Positions 46,263 to 58,542 of a stretch of DNA of 64,000 nucleotides are shown one piece after another. This stretch comes from Lycium barbarum (lineage: Eukaryota; Streptophyta; Magnoliopsida; Solanales; Solanaceae). Made by a program: the position numbers and the translations under genes. Position 1 is the first letter of the stretch, and every line of letters starts with the position of its first letter. Below the pieces are notes generated by a model. It worked only from the letters and a program-made list of their open reading frames with translations, made no database searches and was not told where the DNA came from. Location: positions 66,001,800 through 66,065,799 of the forward strand of contig NC_083341.1 in the NCBI RefSeq assembly GCF_019175385.1. Direction: 5' to 3'.

Positions 46263-47386
46263 AATGCAGCAACATCATTTGAGATTTGAGACTACCCTCA
46301 AGTCATGCCAAGAAAGAGGGGAGAAGGATGAGTATTTGTACACAAAGGTTGTAACAATATCATCATTTTGGTTTAAATTCTAATGAAAACAAATTAAGGT
46401 GACAGAGAGTCAAAGTCTCAAAGTTTTAGGGAACTAATGGGCACATTCAAGAATGTTCAGGAACAGTTTTAGAACACAAGTATTAACTCTCAAGGTAAAG
46501 AATCTGGGAAAGCTTAATTTCTTTAAAAGATACTTTAAAGCATAATCTTGGCAAATAACAGGGACAACAACCAATTTAATCATAGTACCATATTCATGAA
46601 ATCCTTAACAGTATATTAATGTTGTGAAAAGACAAGGTTTCAATCCTTAACTTCTTAACCTATGTGTTTTTAACTAAAGAAAGGCAATCCCAAAAGATCT
46701 ACAGCATACTTCAAAAAAAACCTTCTTTGACATGGGCCTATCCAAATAATCATGCTTCAATCTTTTTAAACAAATAGTAAGATAATGACTATTCATAATA
46801 TTGTTCACCAGTAATATCTTGTCCTCACAACTTAAAGACATGGTTATATTACACCATCACAATCTAAAGTAAGCTAGGATATGACATAACAACAACAACA
46901 TAGTATAAATAAAACTCAACCAAACAGGATCCCATTTCTACAGATATTTCAACTTCCATATTTCAAGACACTTAAACCAAAATCACATTTACCTCTTCAC
47001 ATGAATATGAAAAGGCATTGCCATCCAATATTGACACTAAGCTATAGACAGGGACCTGATATGACAGCTAAGGAGAAACTATTGGATTCACCTAATCAGA
47101 CTTAAGAACACTTAAACACACTTCAAAACAGCCTGTTCTTCAGCACACTTTACTGGATTAGCTTATCTACAATTACATGCTTGCTTAAGAAATCACAACT
47201 GGAAAAAAACTGGGCAACTTAAATACTGAGGCAGAAACACCTTAACTACGCAGATTCAGAGTTAGTTATTATTAAGTAACCTTTCAAACGTTGTAAAAGA
47301 ACCTTCCAGACTAGTTTGTCAAAACAAAGGAAGAAATTGAGAAGGCAACTGAACTATGTTATGATCAAATTATTAAGGACTAATTC
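46263..47386 (-). mobile_element. Tat-like LTR A, left part (probable)
   Basis: The part from 46300 resembles 55590 onward in LTR B, though weakly, and the AATTC duplication shows it was joined to 51418-53526 before the solo LTR came in. The left border of this LTR was not found. Confidence 0.5.
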
Positions 47387-48362
47387 TGTAACGACCCATT
47401 TGGTCATTATAGTCTTTTCGATACTTTTGACCCGTCCCTGAGCTTGTTCATCTCACATTTGACCCAAGGGGATCGTTGACACGCTTCCCGAGGTGTTTTG
47501 GAAAGATTTGGGTGACTTTTTGGGAAATTTGGGCTTAAAGCGAAAAAGAGTTGACTCAAAGTTGACTTTTGGGTAAATGGACTTTTTTCTAGAAAACGTC
47601 GATTCCGACAGGTACGGATGGTCATTTAGAACTTGTGCGCATATTTGGTTCGGTTCCCAATGCACTCGGGTGCATTTTGGGACTTGGGTTAGGAAGTTGA
47701 AGTTGATGTTGAGCTATCAGGGGCTGACTAGGTCACTGAGACCCCCGATGGGAATTTTGAGGCCACGAGTGCGTTCATAGCGTGTTTTTATGTATGTCTA
47801 CATATGTGGTATGTGAGCAGATGGCCTCGGGTGATAGTTGGGATTTCGGGTTGAGATTGTGATTTTTGGGAAGTTTTCTGGTTTTAGTGCCCTGCTATAG
47901 CTGCACTAGTACCGCAGCAGCAGCAGCACTGTAGCGGTGACCATGCCGCAAAAGCAGCCCAGTGCATTGATTGGCTAACCTCCGCAGCGGTCTGAGGGAA
48001 CGCCGAAGCGGGATCGTCACATCGGTCTCGTTGTCGCAGAAGCAGTATCAGGCAGATAGATTCATTAAATGAGTGGCACCAAGTCCCTCATTCATTATTA
48101 TTTCGACTTTAGAGTTATTGGGAGCATTTCAAGGTGATTCTTGGGGTAAATGTTTGTGGTAAATCCTATCTTCTTTGCTATTCCATTTTCCTTAATCACA
48201 TTAGGATTTCATTATCATGCTAGTTCACTAAGAGTTTAAGAATTAAAGAGGGTTCAATGAGTTCTTCATTCTACAGTCTTGATTTAATGATTGGGTTAGC
48301 TTAATTAAGCATGAAATTGATGACTAGAATCTATTATTACATGATTCCTTACTAATTAGAGG

Positions 48363-49687
48363 TAGGGCTGTTCACAGTTTTGGTTAAAACCAAAACCAAA
48401 CCGAAAATTTAACCAAACCGAATAAAAAAACCGACATTTGGTTTGGTTTGGTTTGATTTGGTTTTAAATTTTAAAAACCGATAATATTTGGTTTGGTTAT
48501 GGTTATATTAAAAAATAACCGAATAAATAACCGAACCAAACCGATAAATTATATACATAAATTTTATAATTATTTATATGTATAATATTAGTTTTTCATA
48601 AATAATTATAAATATTTTATACCTTTTAATCATTAATTTGATTTTTGGTCTACTTATTTCACATGAATGTTTAAGGCCCATGTTTTAAAGAATATGTCCA
48701 AGCCCATGTCTTTAAGTCTTTTAACTCTTTAAGTGTTAAGTGTAAACCTACTAACAGAAGCTCATGTTAGAATCTAATGTCTTTAACTTAAATTTTTAGC
48801 CTTTCTTTGTCAGCCATTTGATTTTAGGTTGTTTCTTTTTTTTTTTTTCGAATTTATACCTTTCTTTTTTCTTGTCTGAATGAGTCCTAAACTTCTAATA
48901 TTTTTCATATGAAAAGGACAGAGGTTGTAGATTTAGAGGTTTCTATAGAAGATACTTCAGTAACATCAACATTTGCTGCAACTCAAGCACATGGTAATGC
49001 CCTAATACTTCTTCCGTGAGTAATCCTCCTAAAAGGCAGAAACGAACAACTATTTGTAGTCGAGACCCTAGCCCTGGGGATAATGATAGAAAAACATCTG
49101 AAGTTTGGGATCATTACACAAAGTGTTTTTAATAAAATGGGAGAATTGAGGACAAAATGCAAGTATTGCCCCAAAGTTTTTTTATTTCATATATTTTCAT
49201 TTTAATTTTAGGTAGTCTTTATGTTTAATTAATATGTATGTTTGTAACAACAACTAAAAGCTCTTATGCTCTATTTTATTTCCAGGTATGTGTATTAAGA
49301 TGACAAAAATGGTGCAGCCACTACTTAGTTTTTAGCTCTATATGTAATAGTTTAGCAACTTTGGGTAACTTGAGTATGACACTATCACTAATAGTGAAAA
49401 TATTTCTATAATGTATGTTCCACCTTAAACGATAAATAAAAGTTATCGTTTGAACCAAAAAAAAAGACATGTCTTTTTCAACTTTTTAATGTTTTACTGA
49501 TAAGTCTCATGGCTGCTAGTCATAAACCGAAAAATCCAACCAAACCGAACCAAACCGACAATAACCAAACCGGTGGTTATTATTTTATTTGGTTTGGTTA
49601 TGGTTTTAGACATTTAAAAACCACCTAAATTGGTTTGGTTATGGTTTTAATCAATAACCGACCCAAACCGAACCATGAACACCCCTA
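48363..49687 (+). mobile_element. hAT deletion derivative (1325 bp)
   Basis: Terminal inverted repeats TAGGGCTGTTCA and (reverse of the right end) TAGGGGTGTTCATG. An exact 8-bp target duplication ATTAGAGG is at 48355-48362 and 49688-49695. Subterminal regions are rich in AACCGAACC/GGTTTGG repeats on opposite strands. Only a remnant of the transposase is left (48911-49180), so it needs a helper. Confidence 0.9.
48911..49180 (+). pseudogene. hAT transposase N-terminal remnant (BED zinc finger)
   Basis: Broken reading gives a KRQKR basic stretch, then SEVWDHYTK (49098-49125) and, after a stop and a frame change, a CKYC pair (49158-49170). The W-X-H-Y/F followed by CX2C is the start of a BED finger as in hAT transposases. 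The catalytic domain is absent. Confidence 0.65.
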
Positions 49688-50971
49688 ATTAGAGGCTAAA
49701 TTATGGAATTGGAAGTTAGGGTTTATACCCAAATTTGGGGGTTTTTCCTAGAATCCGAATTTCAGTAATTTGTTGGTTCTTCTAGCTTGTAATTGATGGA
49801 AATTAATCACCTAGAGCTTAATTTCATGTTGAGACCTATAGATTCCTAATTTCACCTTTCTAGCTCATAAACCCCATTCCATAGGTTGGGGATTTAGGTC
49901 TTAAATAGAAGTGGGTTTGGATTGATGATGTTCTTCTTGATTCTAATTGCATATTTCGGATATGATTAGACTTCCATTATCACGAGGCTCAAAGGAAAGG
50001 AAAGACTAAGGTGTGATTGTAGGAGACTTTGTTGTTCGGCCTTCCAGGTAGGTTACGGTTTACCCTATGGTGAGACTTCGATTAGCGAAGCATATATTTG
50101 AACGATATTGTCGAAGAATGCATATAAACCTTCGGGTATAAAGTTGGGTTGGATATTGCCTCAGGTTGGGCCTTGTTATATGATTGGGGCTAGCCACCCT
50201 ATTGTGTTGTGACTTATCTTGTTCTAATTGTTGTTGGCTCGTTGCCACGTGGAGATAGTAGATATTGGTGATAGTAATATATCTTTATGATGATATTGTA
50301 GCACTTTACTTGTAGCTGTTTTGAGACGAGGATTGTGATTCTATTGTGGCTTATTGTGTAGTCTTTTATTGATATTGTTGGTGTGCCTATGTGTGGTATT
50401 GTTGAGATTGATTTGATTATTGACATTGAACTCATACATTGCACGCATTCTCATCCTTCATGATATACTGTTGATACATTGATGATATACAAGGAAACAC
50501 TGTTATGAGCTGGGCTCAGTTGGATGAGAGTGACGTGAGGACCGATGTCCGATGTTTATCCCGGAATCGAGGTATGAGTGCTGGTAGCGATTGCTGAGGT
50601 CTTTGCCGGAATCGTGAGGATTAGTACATGGACTTCGTTGGTGCCCCATGAGTTGTGTTGTCGAGATTTGATGTTCCATCATCAGAGTACATGTGTATCG
50701 GTGCATATGCATTGCATCCATATTTCATATATTATTGCATTGCATTGTACCTTTGGCTTCTTGTGATATTCTTGTGATATAGTTGTGATATACGGATTCG
50801 GATTGAATGTACTGAGTTTTGACACAGTTGGGTTTAGATGCTATAACATAGGTGATGACTTGTACTTGGTTACTGGTTCGTGTTGACTTATACCTTGTTG
50901 ATTTACCTGTTTATCTTACTTTATTGTCTTGGTATATATTAGTTAATCTTAGTCGAACTATAATACCTACC

Positions 50972-51024
50972 AGTACGTGTTGTTTGTACTAACCTGCACT
51001 TGCTGCATTCTTTTATGAATGCAG
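50972..51024 (+). promoter_or_regulatory. Double hairpin in solo LTR (family 3)
   Basis: AGTAC/GTACT (50972-50976, 50986-50990) and a perfect 8-bp stem CTGCATTC/GAATGCAG (51003-51010, 51017-51024; loop TTTTAT), 388 nt before the LTR end. A TATATATTA string lies about 35 nt upstream (50932-50940), which would place the first hairpin near a transcription start. Confidence 0.55.
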
Positions 51025-51417
51025 AGTATCAGGTGGGATCGACGTCTACCCCTTGTGGCAGACAGTTCGAGGCTGCTGATTCGAGTCTGTTGGCATGTGG
51101 ACGCTTCGCTACCCGAAGAATCTTCTTCTATTATGTCTCACTTTGCTATTCTGAGACATTATTGAGACTATTGATGTATTATTATTACTTCCAGACTTAT
51201 AGATTTTAGTTAGATGCTCTTGTATGACCAGACCAGATACTAGGGTGATTTTCGATTTACTTCCACACTTTTTATATATTCATATGTCAGACTTACGTTA
51301 CTTTATCTTCTTCCGCTATTTATACTGTGTTTATGAATGTTAGGTTAATGGTTCGCCTACCAAGGTTGGATAGGTAGGTGCCCGCGCGACTTTGTGAAAT
51401 TGGGTCGTGACAAATTC

Positions 51418-53526
51418 TTATAAAAAGTTTGGACGCGAAAGCAGCAAAATATGGATTAAAACTTTAAAACTCAAAACTGTTTTGGCAGCATGGAATCTAA
51501 AAGGGCATTCAACATAAGAATGAGACTTAACTGAAACAAAACCTTGAGAAAACATATATCGATACTCTGACAGGTAACAATCTTACAACACACCTTTTAT
51601 TCCTATTTTTGCATGTGGTGAGCTAGCTAAAACATATGAATGGAAAGATTCTAACTCGACAGCCCTCCTTCTACTCTTGAGGAAAAGAAAGCATAACCAA
51701 GTAAACACATTCTAGAAGCCAAGTAAAGCTAAATACTCACAAAAAATTAAGTAAAGTTAAATACTCACAAAAAATTAATCAACTAACTAGGCTGAATCCA
51801 AAACAAACAGAACACAGAACCAAACAGATGGGATACCAAGAGAAAAGCACAAGAACAGAGCTAAAAATGAAAACGATTGAGAAATTATTAGACTTCCAAT
51901 GCTTTACTCTTCCAAATATGCCATATCAATAGCCAGAGGTCCTAACAGGTTCAACGCCACCATTCACACATAAATTTAGGATCACATGAAAGGGAAAATA
52001 AAGAACCAGACTTCTTATTTGTATAGCAAAACTAAAGGCTAATCACTTGAACAGATGTATTACTATCCAAAGTCCACATCGAATAATGTGTAGAGATGTT
52101 TTCTACTAACTGATGTTCAAAGGAAACAGGAAATTCTTAACATTAATCACATAATCCTACTAATTAAATTAGGGATATAGCTACAGATTTGATTCAAACA
52201 GAACCTAATAGGGAAGAAAACTACTTCTTTCAAAATTCATTCTCAAAAAAAAAAAAAAAAAGTCATCAAAAAAAAAGTCATCAAATACATTCTCAAAAAA
52301 CTACTTCTTTCAAAACAAAGTTAAGACTAAAACTAAGCTATCTCAAATTCGAAGGAGAAAGGCGACAAAACTAAATAAATACAAATAAGATTTACACGAG
52401 GACGAGGATTACCTTTTTGCCGAGCAGCGACAGGGGCAACGAGAGTCGACGAACATCCTTTCACCCATATCAGATTCCGATGAATCGGAAGCAATTTCAA
52501 AAATTTAACTACGAGCAAGAAACTTCCTCGAAACTCAAGGCTTAGCCGAGTTTCTAAGTGTTTCCACTATTGCGGGTGTAAAAACCCATTTTTAGGTGTG
52601 AAAACCCATTTGTTGTGTCAACCCGTCTCTGAACTGAGAAATGGGGGGTTCTATTTATAGAACCCCAAAACTGATTTTGGGTTCCAATTGAATGATGTGG
52701 GACTTCTTCACAGAGTGAAATTCGTTCAATTTAATTTCAAATCCGCATCTTTTTGAAAAGATTCTAATCTTTTCCTTGGCAAAGGAGGGAAACATCAAAA
52801 GAAATTAAAATCAGATATTACCGTTCAGGCTTAGGGAAAACAAACAAAAACCATAAAAGCTATGCCAAAAATGCAGGAACAAATGCTGATGACGCGGAAA
52901 CTCACTGTATTTTTAGCCCAAAATGGCTTTCGCGTGCATAGAGGTCGAAGGAGACAATGACATTGCTTAGCTGTAGACTTAGGGTTTGTTTGGTTGCTGA
53001 TTTGGGTAAATGAAGAACAAATGGTTTTGGGAATTAAAATGAGAGATTGGGCTGGGTCTTTTGATTTGGGTTGGGCGAATATTGGTGAAATTTGGGCTGA
53101 ACACTGAGCTAAAAAAATGGCTAACAACATAACTAAAACTTTTCTAATTAATCAATTTGAGACGAATTAATTATTTGATTAATTAATCAAGCTTCTTGAC
53201 TCAACAAATTCAAACACTTATTTTTTTAATAATGGACTAATTATAGTAATTACTTTAGTTGAAAATACGTACTTAATTAGAAATACTTGTTTTTTTATGC
53301 AACTTGATTTTCAAATCGGTAAAATCGACATAATCTATACTAAATGTTATATGTAAAATATACAAAATATGTATTAGGGATTTGCCAATGAAAATAGCAA
53401 AATATCACCAAAAGCTATTTTAGGAAGCATTTTTAATTTTCTGAATAATTCTTTTACTCCGTTTGCATTTCAAGAAGCTTGCCTAGTTAATTTAAATTTT
53501 TGGAGGTCAAAAATTAGGTGTCAACA
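51418..53526 (-). mobile_element. Tat-like LTR A, right part
   Basis: The minus-strand start TGTTGACACCTAATTTTTG at 53526 is the terminus seen in LTR B at 59500. The 400 bp next to this end are clearly similar to 59090-59500. TATAAATAG (minus) at 52651-52659 lies in a 9-bp inverted repeat. It inserted in the leader of the minus-strand gypsy element (53527-53737). No coding capacity. Confidence 0.75.
52645..52666 (-). promoter_or_regulatory. TATA box inside an inverted repeat, LTR A
   Basis: GGGGTTCTA (52645-52653) and TAGAACCCC (52658-52666) flank TTTA; on the minus strand this gives TATAAATAGAACCCC. The same arrangement is in LTR B at 58523-58542. It is a probable LTR promoter. Confidence 0.7.
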
Positions 53527-53737
53527 ACAGGCATATCTGAAATCGCAGTACGTTATTAGAAAAGAAATCCTCTTGGTACGGCTCTAACGCATGATCATAG
53601 ATAAGAAAGAGGGACAATCTTCCTAAATGCCCTGCAGCCTCCTATTTATAAGTGTGGTGCACGACACATTATAAACAAGACTCTGCTAGACACGGCTTGT
53701 AGACAGCCCTAGGACGCAACTGCTTTGATACCAAGTT
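53527..53737 (-). other. Leader and primer site of a minus-strand gypsy element
   Basis: Minus strand, directly after the LTR end: TTGGTATCAAAGCAG primer site (53719-53733) for tRNA-Met, then a leader very similar to 21026-21215 of the complete gypsy element, reaching the start of gag, where LTR A interrupts it. The rest of the element is not found in the window. Confidence 0.8.
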
Positions 53738-54472
53738 TGTCACGACCCAAACTTAGGAGCCATGACGGGCACCCGGGCCCTACTTGCCGAACACCTCTAA
53801 TCATACTTTCATATCATGATCATAGACACAGGGGTAGACCGCGAGGGTCATCAAATGAAAATCTGCTAAATCATATAAGAAATATGCTGACAAGGGATGA
53901 GCCCGAAAGAACATACTATATAACCATGCTGGACAAAAACTATGCAAGCCAACAAGGGCATCATGAAATACTATGCATGAAAAATGTAGGCTGAAAGGAC
54001 CAAACAACGTCTAACTATACCATGACTGTCTACAAGCCTCTACTGGAGTGTATCACATAACAAGGTGGGGAAACGGCCCCGCCATAGCCATGTGTATATC
54101 AAAAATATCGTACCAAAACAAAACTAGACTACAACTCCAGAACAAGAGGAGTGCTCCCATATCAGCTAAACAGCAACCTCCAGGGCGGATCGTCAACCTG
54201 CGAGCATGAAACGCAGCGCCCCCAGAAAAGGGACGTTAATACAGAGAAAGTACTAAATATGTAAGGCATAAAAGTAACATGAAAGAGACGTAAGAGTAGA
54301 TAGGATAAAATGAATGCAACCTGTATGTCTGAACTGCCTCTGTGGGCCAATGATATGCATAAATATTTTGCATGTATGCATGAGTTCATACATATATATA
54401 TGCGTATATAACGCCTGTCAAGCCTATGTGAGCATCCCATCGTATCATATCGGCCTCTGTGGGCATCATCAT
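53738..54472 (-). mobile_element. Gypsy LTR, minus strand, part next to the primer site
   Basis: Ends (minus) GGGTCGTGACA at 53738. The LTR is continued at 59506-61161 after removal of LTR B; the total of about 2.39 kb is close to the 2.36 kb of the complete element. Double hairpin at 54217-54254. Confidence 0.85.
54217..54254 (-). promoter_or_regulatory. Double hairpin in minus-strand gypsy LTR (family 5)
   Basis: Minus strand: AGTAC/GTATT (54250-54254 with 54238-54242, one G-U pair, 7-nt loop), then CGTCCC/GGGGCG (54230-54235 with 54217-54222, one U-G pair, 7-nt loop). Both stems pair in RNA but not perfectly in DNA, as expected if the RNA fold is what matters. Confidence 0.5.
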
Positions 54473-54970
54473 TGTTACAGTTCACTTTTACGCGGGTGCA
54501 TAAAAGCTACTAAGAGATTGTGGACTCTATTGGATTTTTGTAATTTTTAGAGTCACCTTCTAATTTTATAAAGGAAATTAGGAAAACCGAGTTAAAAGGA
54601 TTAGTCAAACAAGAGGTATATCCTTTTTAAACCAGAGCTCTCGAGATAAGGGTTTTGGTGATCCCCTAGGAAAAGTTTTAAGCACCCTAGTATTAAGGAT
54701 CCATAGAATACGGTTAACCTTTAAGCTTCAATGTGTGATTAGTTGTGATTACTTGCTAAAATGTTTTCTTTCTAGCAAAAAACCGTCATGCCAATAATAT
54801 TATAAACTCCATTTTTTGGCAAAAAGTCTTTAAGGAAAAGAAATTTTTTAGGAAAAAGGTTTTATAAGGGTTAAAGTCATTTCATTTCCGAACCAAAACG
54901 CACTTAAAATTTTCTCTTAAGTAGAGTTTCTACTAACTTGGTCCAATGTCATGATTTGAATCCTTATAAG

Positions 54971-54998
54971 TTTTTTTTATATATATATATATATATAT
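54971..54998. repeat. (TA)n microsatellite
   Basis: A TA run after a T run, inside LTR B. Confidence 0.9.
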
Positions 54999-57900
54999 GG
55001 AGTATATCTCCTTTGAAAATAGCATAAGTTTCTATAAGTATAAAAAGAAGAGATTTTATTTATCTTATTTTTCAGCTCATTCAGGTCAACCATGTTCTAC
55101 TTTGGATTCCTTTCTCGAACTTGTGTTTAAATAAAAAATAGAATTCCTCTTGTTCATTTAGCTTTATGTGGGGCTTAGCCAAAAAATAAACTTAAACCGT
55201 TTTCATCTTATCCAAACAGTTCCTTTTTTTGAAACAATATATCCCTTTTCATTCCTCTCTTGTGCCAAATTTTACAAGTCTTCTGAAAGAAATAAAAGAC
55301 CATCTATTTGAAAATTGTTTCAACTAAGTTCTAACTATGGGTTTTAATAATACACAAGCATTTCACAAGTACATACACATATATAAGAGAAAGAAAAAGA
55401 AAATGGGCTTGTGGGTGTACCAAGCTCACCAACCATAAACTTATGTCATTTTCACCCATGACTGGGCCTTCAATACATGTGGTGCGACTCTATCTAATGC
55501 ATGTTGGGCTTCCGGCCCAACGGGATAATGCGGAGGAGAAAATGCATAAGTCCAATTAGACCCTCGGGTGCGTTCATGCGCCAAAAAAGAGGAGAAAGAT
55601 TAGTATCCAACTGTGACAAAGCTATTATTTGAACTAAACACCTAAAGAATTCAATTAATGCAACATGAATTCAGGCTCAAATGGAACTCAAGCAATTAAT
55701 AATAGCACTTATCATATAAGAGGGAACTTAGAACAACTTCCATCCGTAAGCAAGAAGAGGCTATGATTTTAGTCTTTCACTTATTATTCATTAGAGGGAA
55801 CTAAACAGGACTTCTGTTAACAACACATGTAACTTAAGCTATTGTTTCTATTTCAAGAAAAAAGAAATCAAATGTTGAAGTAAATAAGTTATACCCGAAG
55901 CTGATTTTATAGAGATCTTCTAAGAAAATAGGTGAGCTAGAAATAAGTAGAAGGAGAAGTCGCTGCCAACCTATCAGCTTTCGAAACAAGTCTTAAATTG
56001 GTATTTAAAGATAGGGCAGGCTGAATATACTATTTGAACAAATAGCGAATCACACCTTATTAATATTTCTAAGACAAAGGGTTAATCTCATAATGAATGG
56101 ACACTTTAGGTTACTCCATGAATGCTAAAAGAACAGATTTGTCAAGACATGATGATTAGCTAACCAACATTTGATGTCTTAATCCCTTGAAGGAGGATTA
56201 AAACACAGCCTCTAATTATGCTTAACACATTTGAAAGCTTTTGGACTCTATATAAGTATCTAGAAAAAACAATCAATTATCACTTAGGGACACCACAAAT
56301 GAAAAAGAGTTGAAGGCGATTTGTTGTTTTACTAAAAGAAACAGAGAAAGATAAGCAGTGAAGGCTACCTAATTACTCCTCTTAAGGATTAACGTACTAA
56401 AAAATGAAGAGTAAGGCAGAGGCAAATAGATCTAGAAAATGCTTAGTTCCCTATACTGGTTCCTAAAACAAAGTGCAGAATAGTGAAGGAGAAAGGAGGA
56501 AACAATTTGATGAGTTAAAAGAAACACATTCAGAGAGCAAAATCAGTTATGGATCAGCTGAGCATTTTTTAATTACTAGGTAAGTTACCACTAGCTTACT
56601 TTCAGGGGAACATGCCACTCTTTAGCACACAAACCACACACCAATTTCAATGAAGGATTTTACAACAGATTAAGAGGTAGAATATCGTATTTACTTTAAG
56701 GGAGATTCTCGATTCTTAACATGGCTAAAGTTATCTTTTGGTACCCAAAACATGTCCATAATAGTCCTTAAGAATCATTTTTGTGAGAATAAGTTAACTA
56801 GCCAGGGAAAGCTAACCCTCCAAGCCACATTTGATGTCAACAAAGGGCATCAACCAGTAGTTTAGGCATACTAACTCTTTAGCAACACACTTTCCAGAAT
56901 CCCGCAACAAAGGAAAAAAGCTGGTTGGATTCAACAAGTTCCTATTTAAACTAACCAATGACACTATTTAAAGAAATATAGACAAATCAAAACCAAGTGA
57001 TGGAAGGAAAAATAATTAACCAACTCTTCAAGTCCTTAATTGAAACTTAAATCAACCCTGAAAGGTGGAAGGAACTTACTATTAAGCTAGTGAAGATAGA
57101 CAAGTTCAAACTAGGCTTTACTAGACAAAATAAGAACATAAACTGACTTCCAATTTCAAATTATCTTGCAACCTTTTTACTAAATCAAAAAAGTATATTT
57201 TGTTACTCTTCTAGGTGAACAAAATTAAACATGTGAGCAGCCAATATTAGCCAGATCAAGATATAACCAACACTTGAGACAATTTCTCAGCGGCTAAAAT
57301 AGGAACTGATGTAATCTGAAATTTCTTAACTGCTAACTAGGCATTTAGAAATAATTCTTAGTTAGTCAAAACAACTAGCTAAAACTGAAAGAAACACAAA
57401 TTTTGGAACGATGCATTATCCCAGCACAAGGGCAGATCTAACAGTCTTTTAAAGGGGAACGATTCAAATCAATCAGCACCTATAGGAAGCTATTTTAAGC
57501 TCAACCAGCAGCTATAACAAACAGTTCACAAGGCCCTTTATTTAAAACAAAACAGAGCCAAAATTATATAATTAGAACTAACTTACATCCATACTAAATG
57601 AATGAGCTACAAACACGCTAATCACTCACCGACTAACATTAATTACTCAATAACCACAAATATCACATAATAATCAGAATTAAAGGCTGAAATTGAAAGG
57701 GAAAGGATTGAGGATTACATACTAAAGCAGAAACAAAATTAAAACAGAACTAAGCTACAGGAATTTGAAAACAAACAGAACTAAATGAAAACAATACTAA
57801 GATGAGGAAGAGAATTACTGTCTAAATTAAACGAAAACAAACTAAGTTAACCTACGCGAATTCAAAAACAACAGAACTGGAAAATAGGATTGAAAGGGAA

Positions 57901-58014
57901 CCTAAACAACTCAAAACTTAAAAAAAAAAAAAAAAACTGCATCATATGAAATAAACATTTAAGAGGAATCTAAACGTCTAAAACGAAAATGAAGCTAAAC
58001 AAATTTACTTGAAA

Positions 58015-58252
58015 CCCTCAGGGGTTGGCCCGGTGGTAATTGGCTTGAGCCTTGGGGTTTGCTCCCTTTCAAGGTCTCAAGTTCGAAACCCACTGGGTGC
58101 AAACAATTTCTGAGGGCCATCGGACTGGGGTAAAACCCTGAATTACCCGTGGTGCACTTGCGGGAAACTCCTTGCCGAGGGCCTGTGCACCCCCGGGATT
58201 AGTTGGGGCTCAAAGAGACCCGGACACCCGGTGCTTAATCAAAAAAAAAAAA
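58015..58252 (+). mobile_element. tRNA-derived SINE (238 bp)
   Basis: Pol III A box-like TGGCCCGGTGG (about 58026) and B box-like AGTTCGAAACCC (about 58080-58091), a GC-rich body and an A tail of 12. Target duplication TTACTTGAAA / TTAATTGAAA (58005-58014, 58253-58262; one mismatch). It resembles SINE families described in Solanaceae; I cannot assign the family. Confidence 0.85.
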
Positions 58253-58522
58253 TTAATTGAAACACAGAACTAAAGAAAATAAGAATACTAAGACAAGAAG
58301 GAAAGTTACCCTTTTGCCTAGCAGTGATGGGGGCAACGAGAGTTGAAACGATCACCTTCGACCTTTGAACCACAAGGAACCGACTCGAACTCCAAAAAAT
58401 TTTAACTTGTTCCGACGATTCAAAAACTTAGCTTACAAGAGGAAATTTCTTGTCTAAAGCTGAAAATTGAAGAGTTCAGAACTTGGGGGTTTAAAAACTT
58501 ATCCTCCCAGAATGAAGAGAGA

Positions 58523-58542
58523 GGGTTCTATTTATAGAACCC
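58523..58542 (-). promoter_or_regulatory. TATA box inside an inverted repeat, LTR B
   Basis: GGGTTCTA (58523-58530) and TAGAACCC (58535-58542) flank TTTA. The minus strand reads TATAAATAGAACCC followed by a CT-rich stretch, a likely transcription start for the LTR. Confidence 0.7.

Larger units (their letters stand above)
47387..51412 (+). mobile_element. Solo LTR (4026 bp) with nested hAT element
   Basis: Starts TGTAACGACCC, ends GGGTCGTGACA, with target duplication AATTC at 47382-47386 and 51413-51417. Without the hAT insertion (48363-49687 plus one 8-bp duplication) it is about 2.7 kb. The left part has a GC-rich zone of CCGCAGCGG-like palindromic strings (47890-48060), and a double hairpin is at 50972-51024. 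No coding region of its own. Confidence 0.9.
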
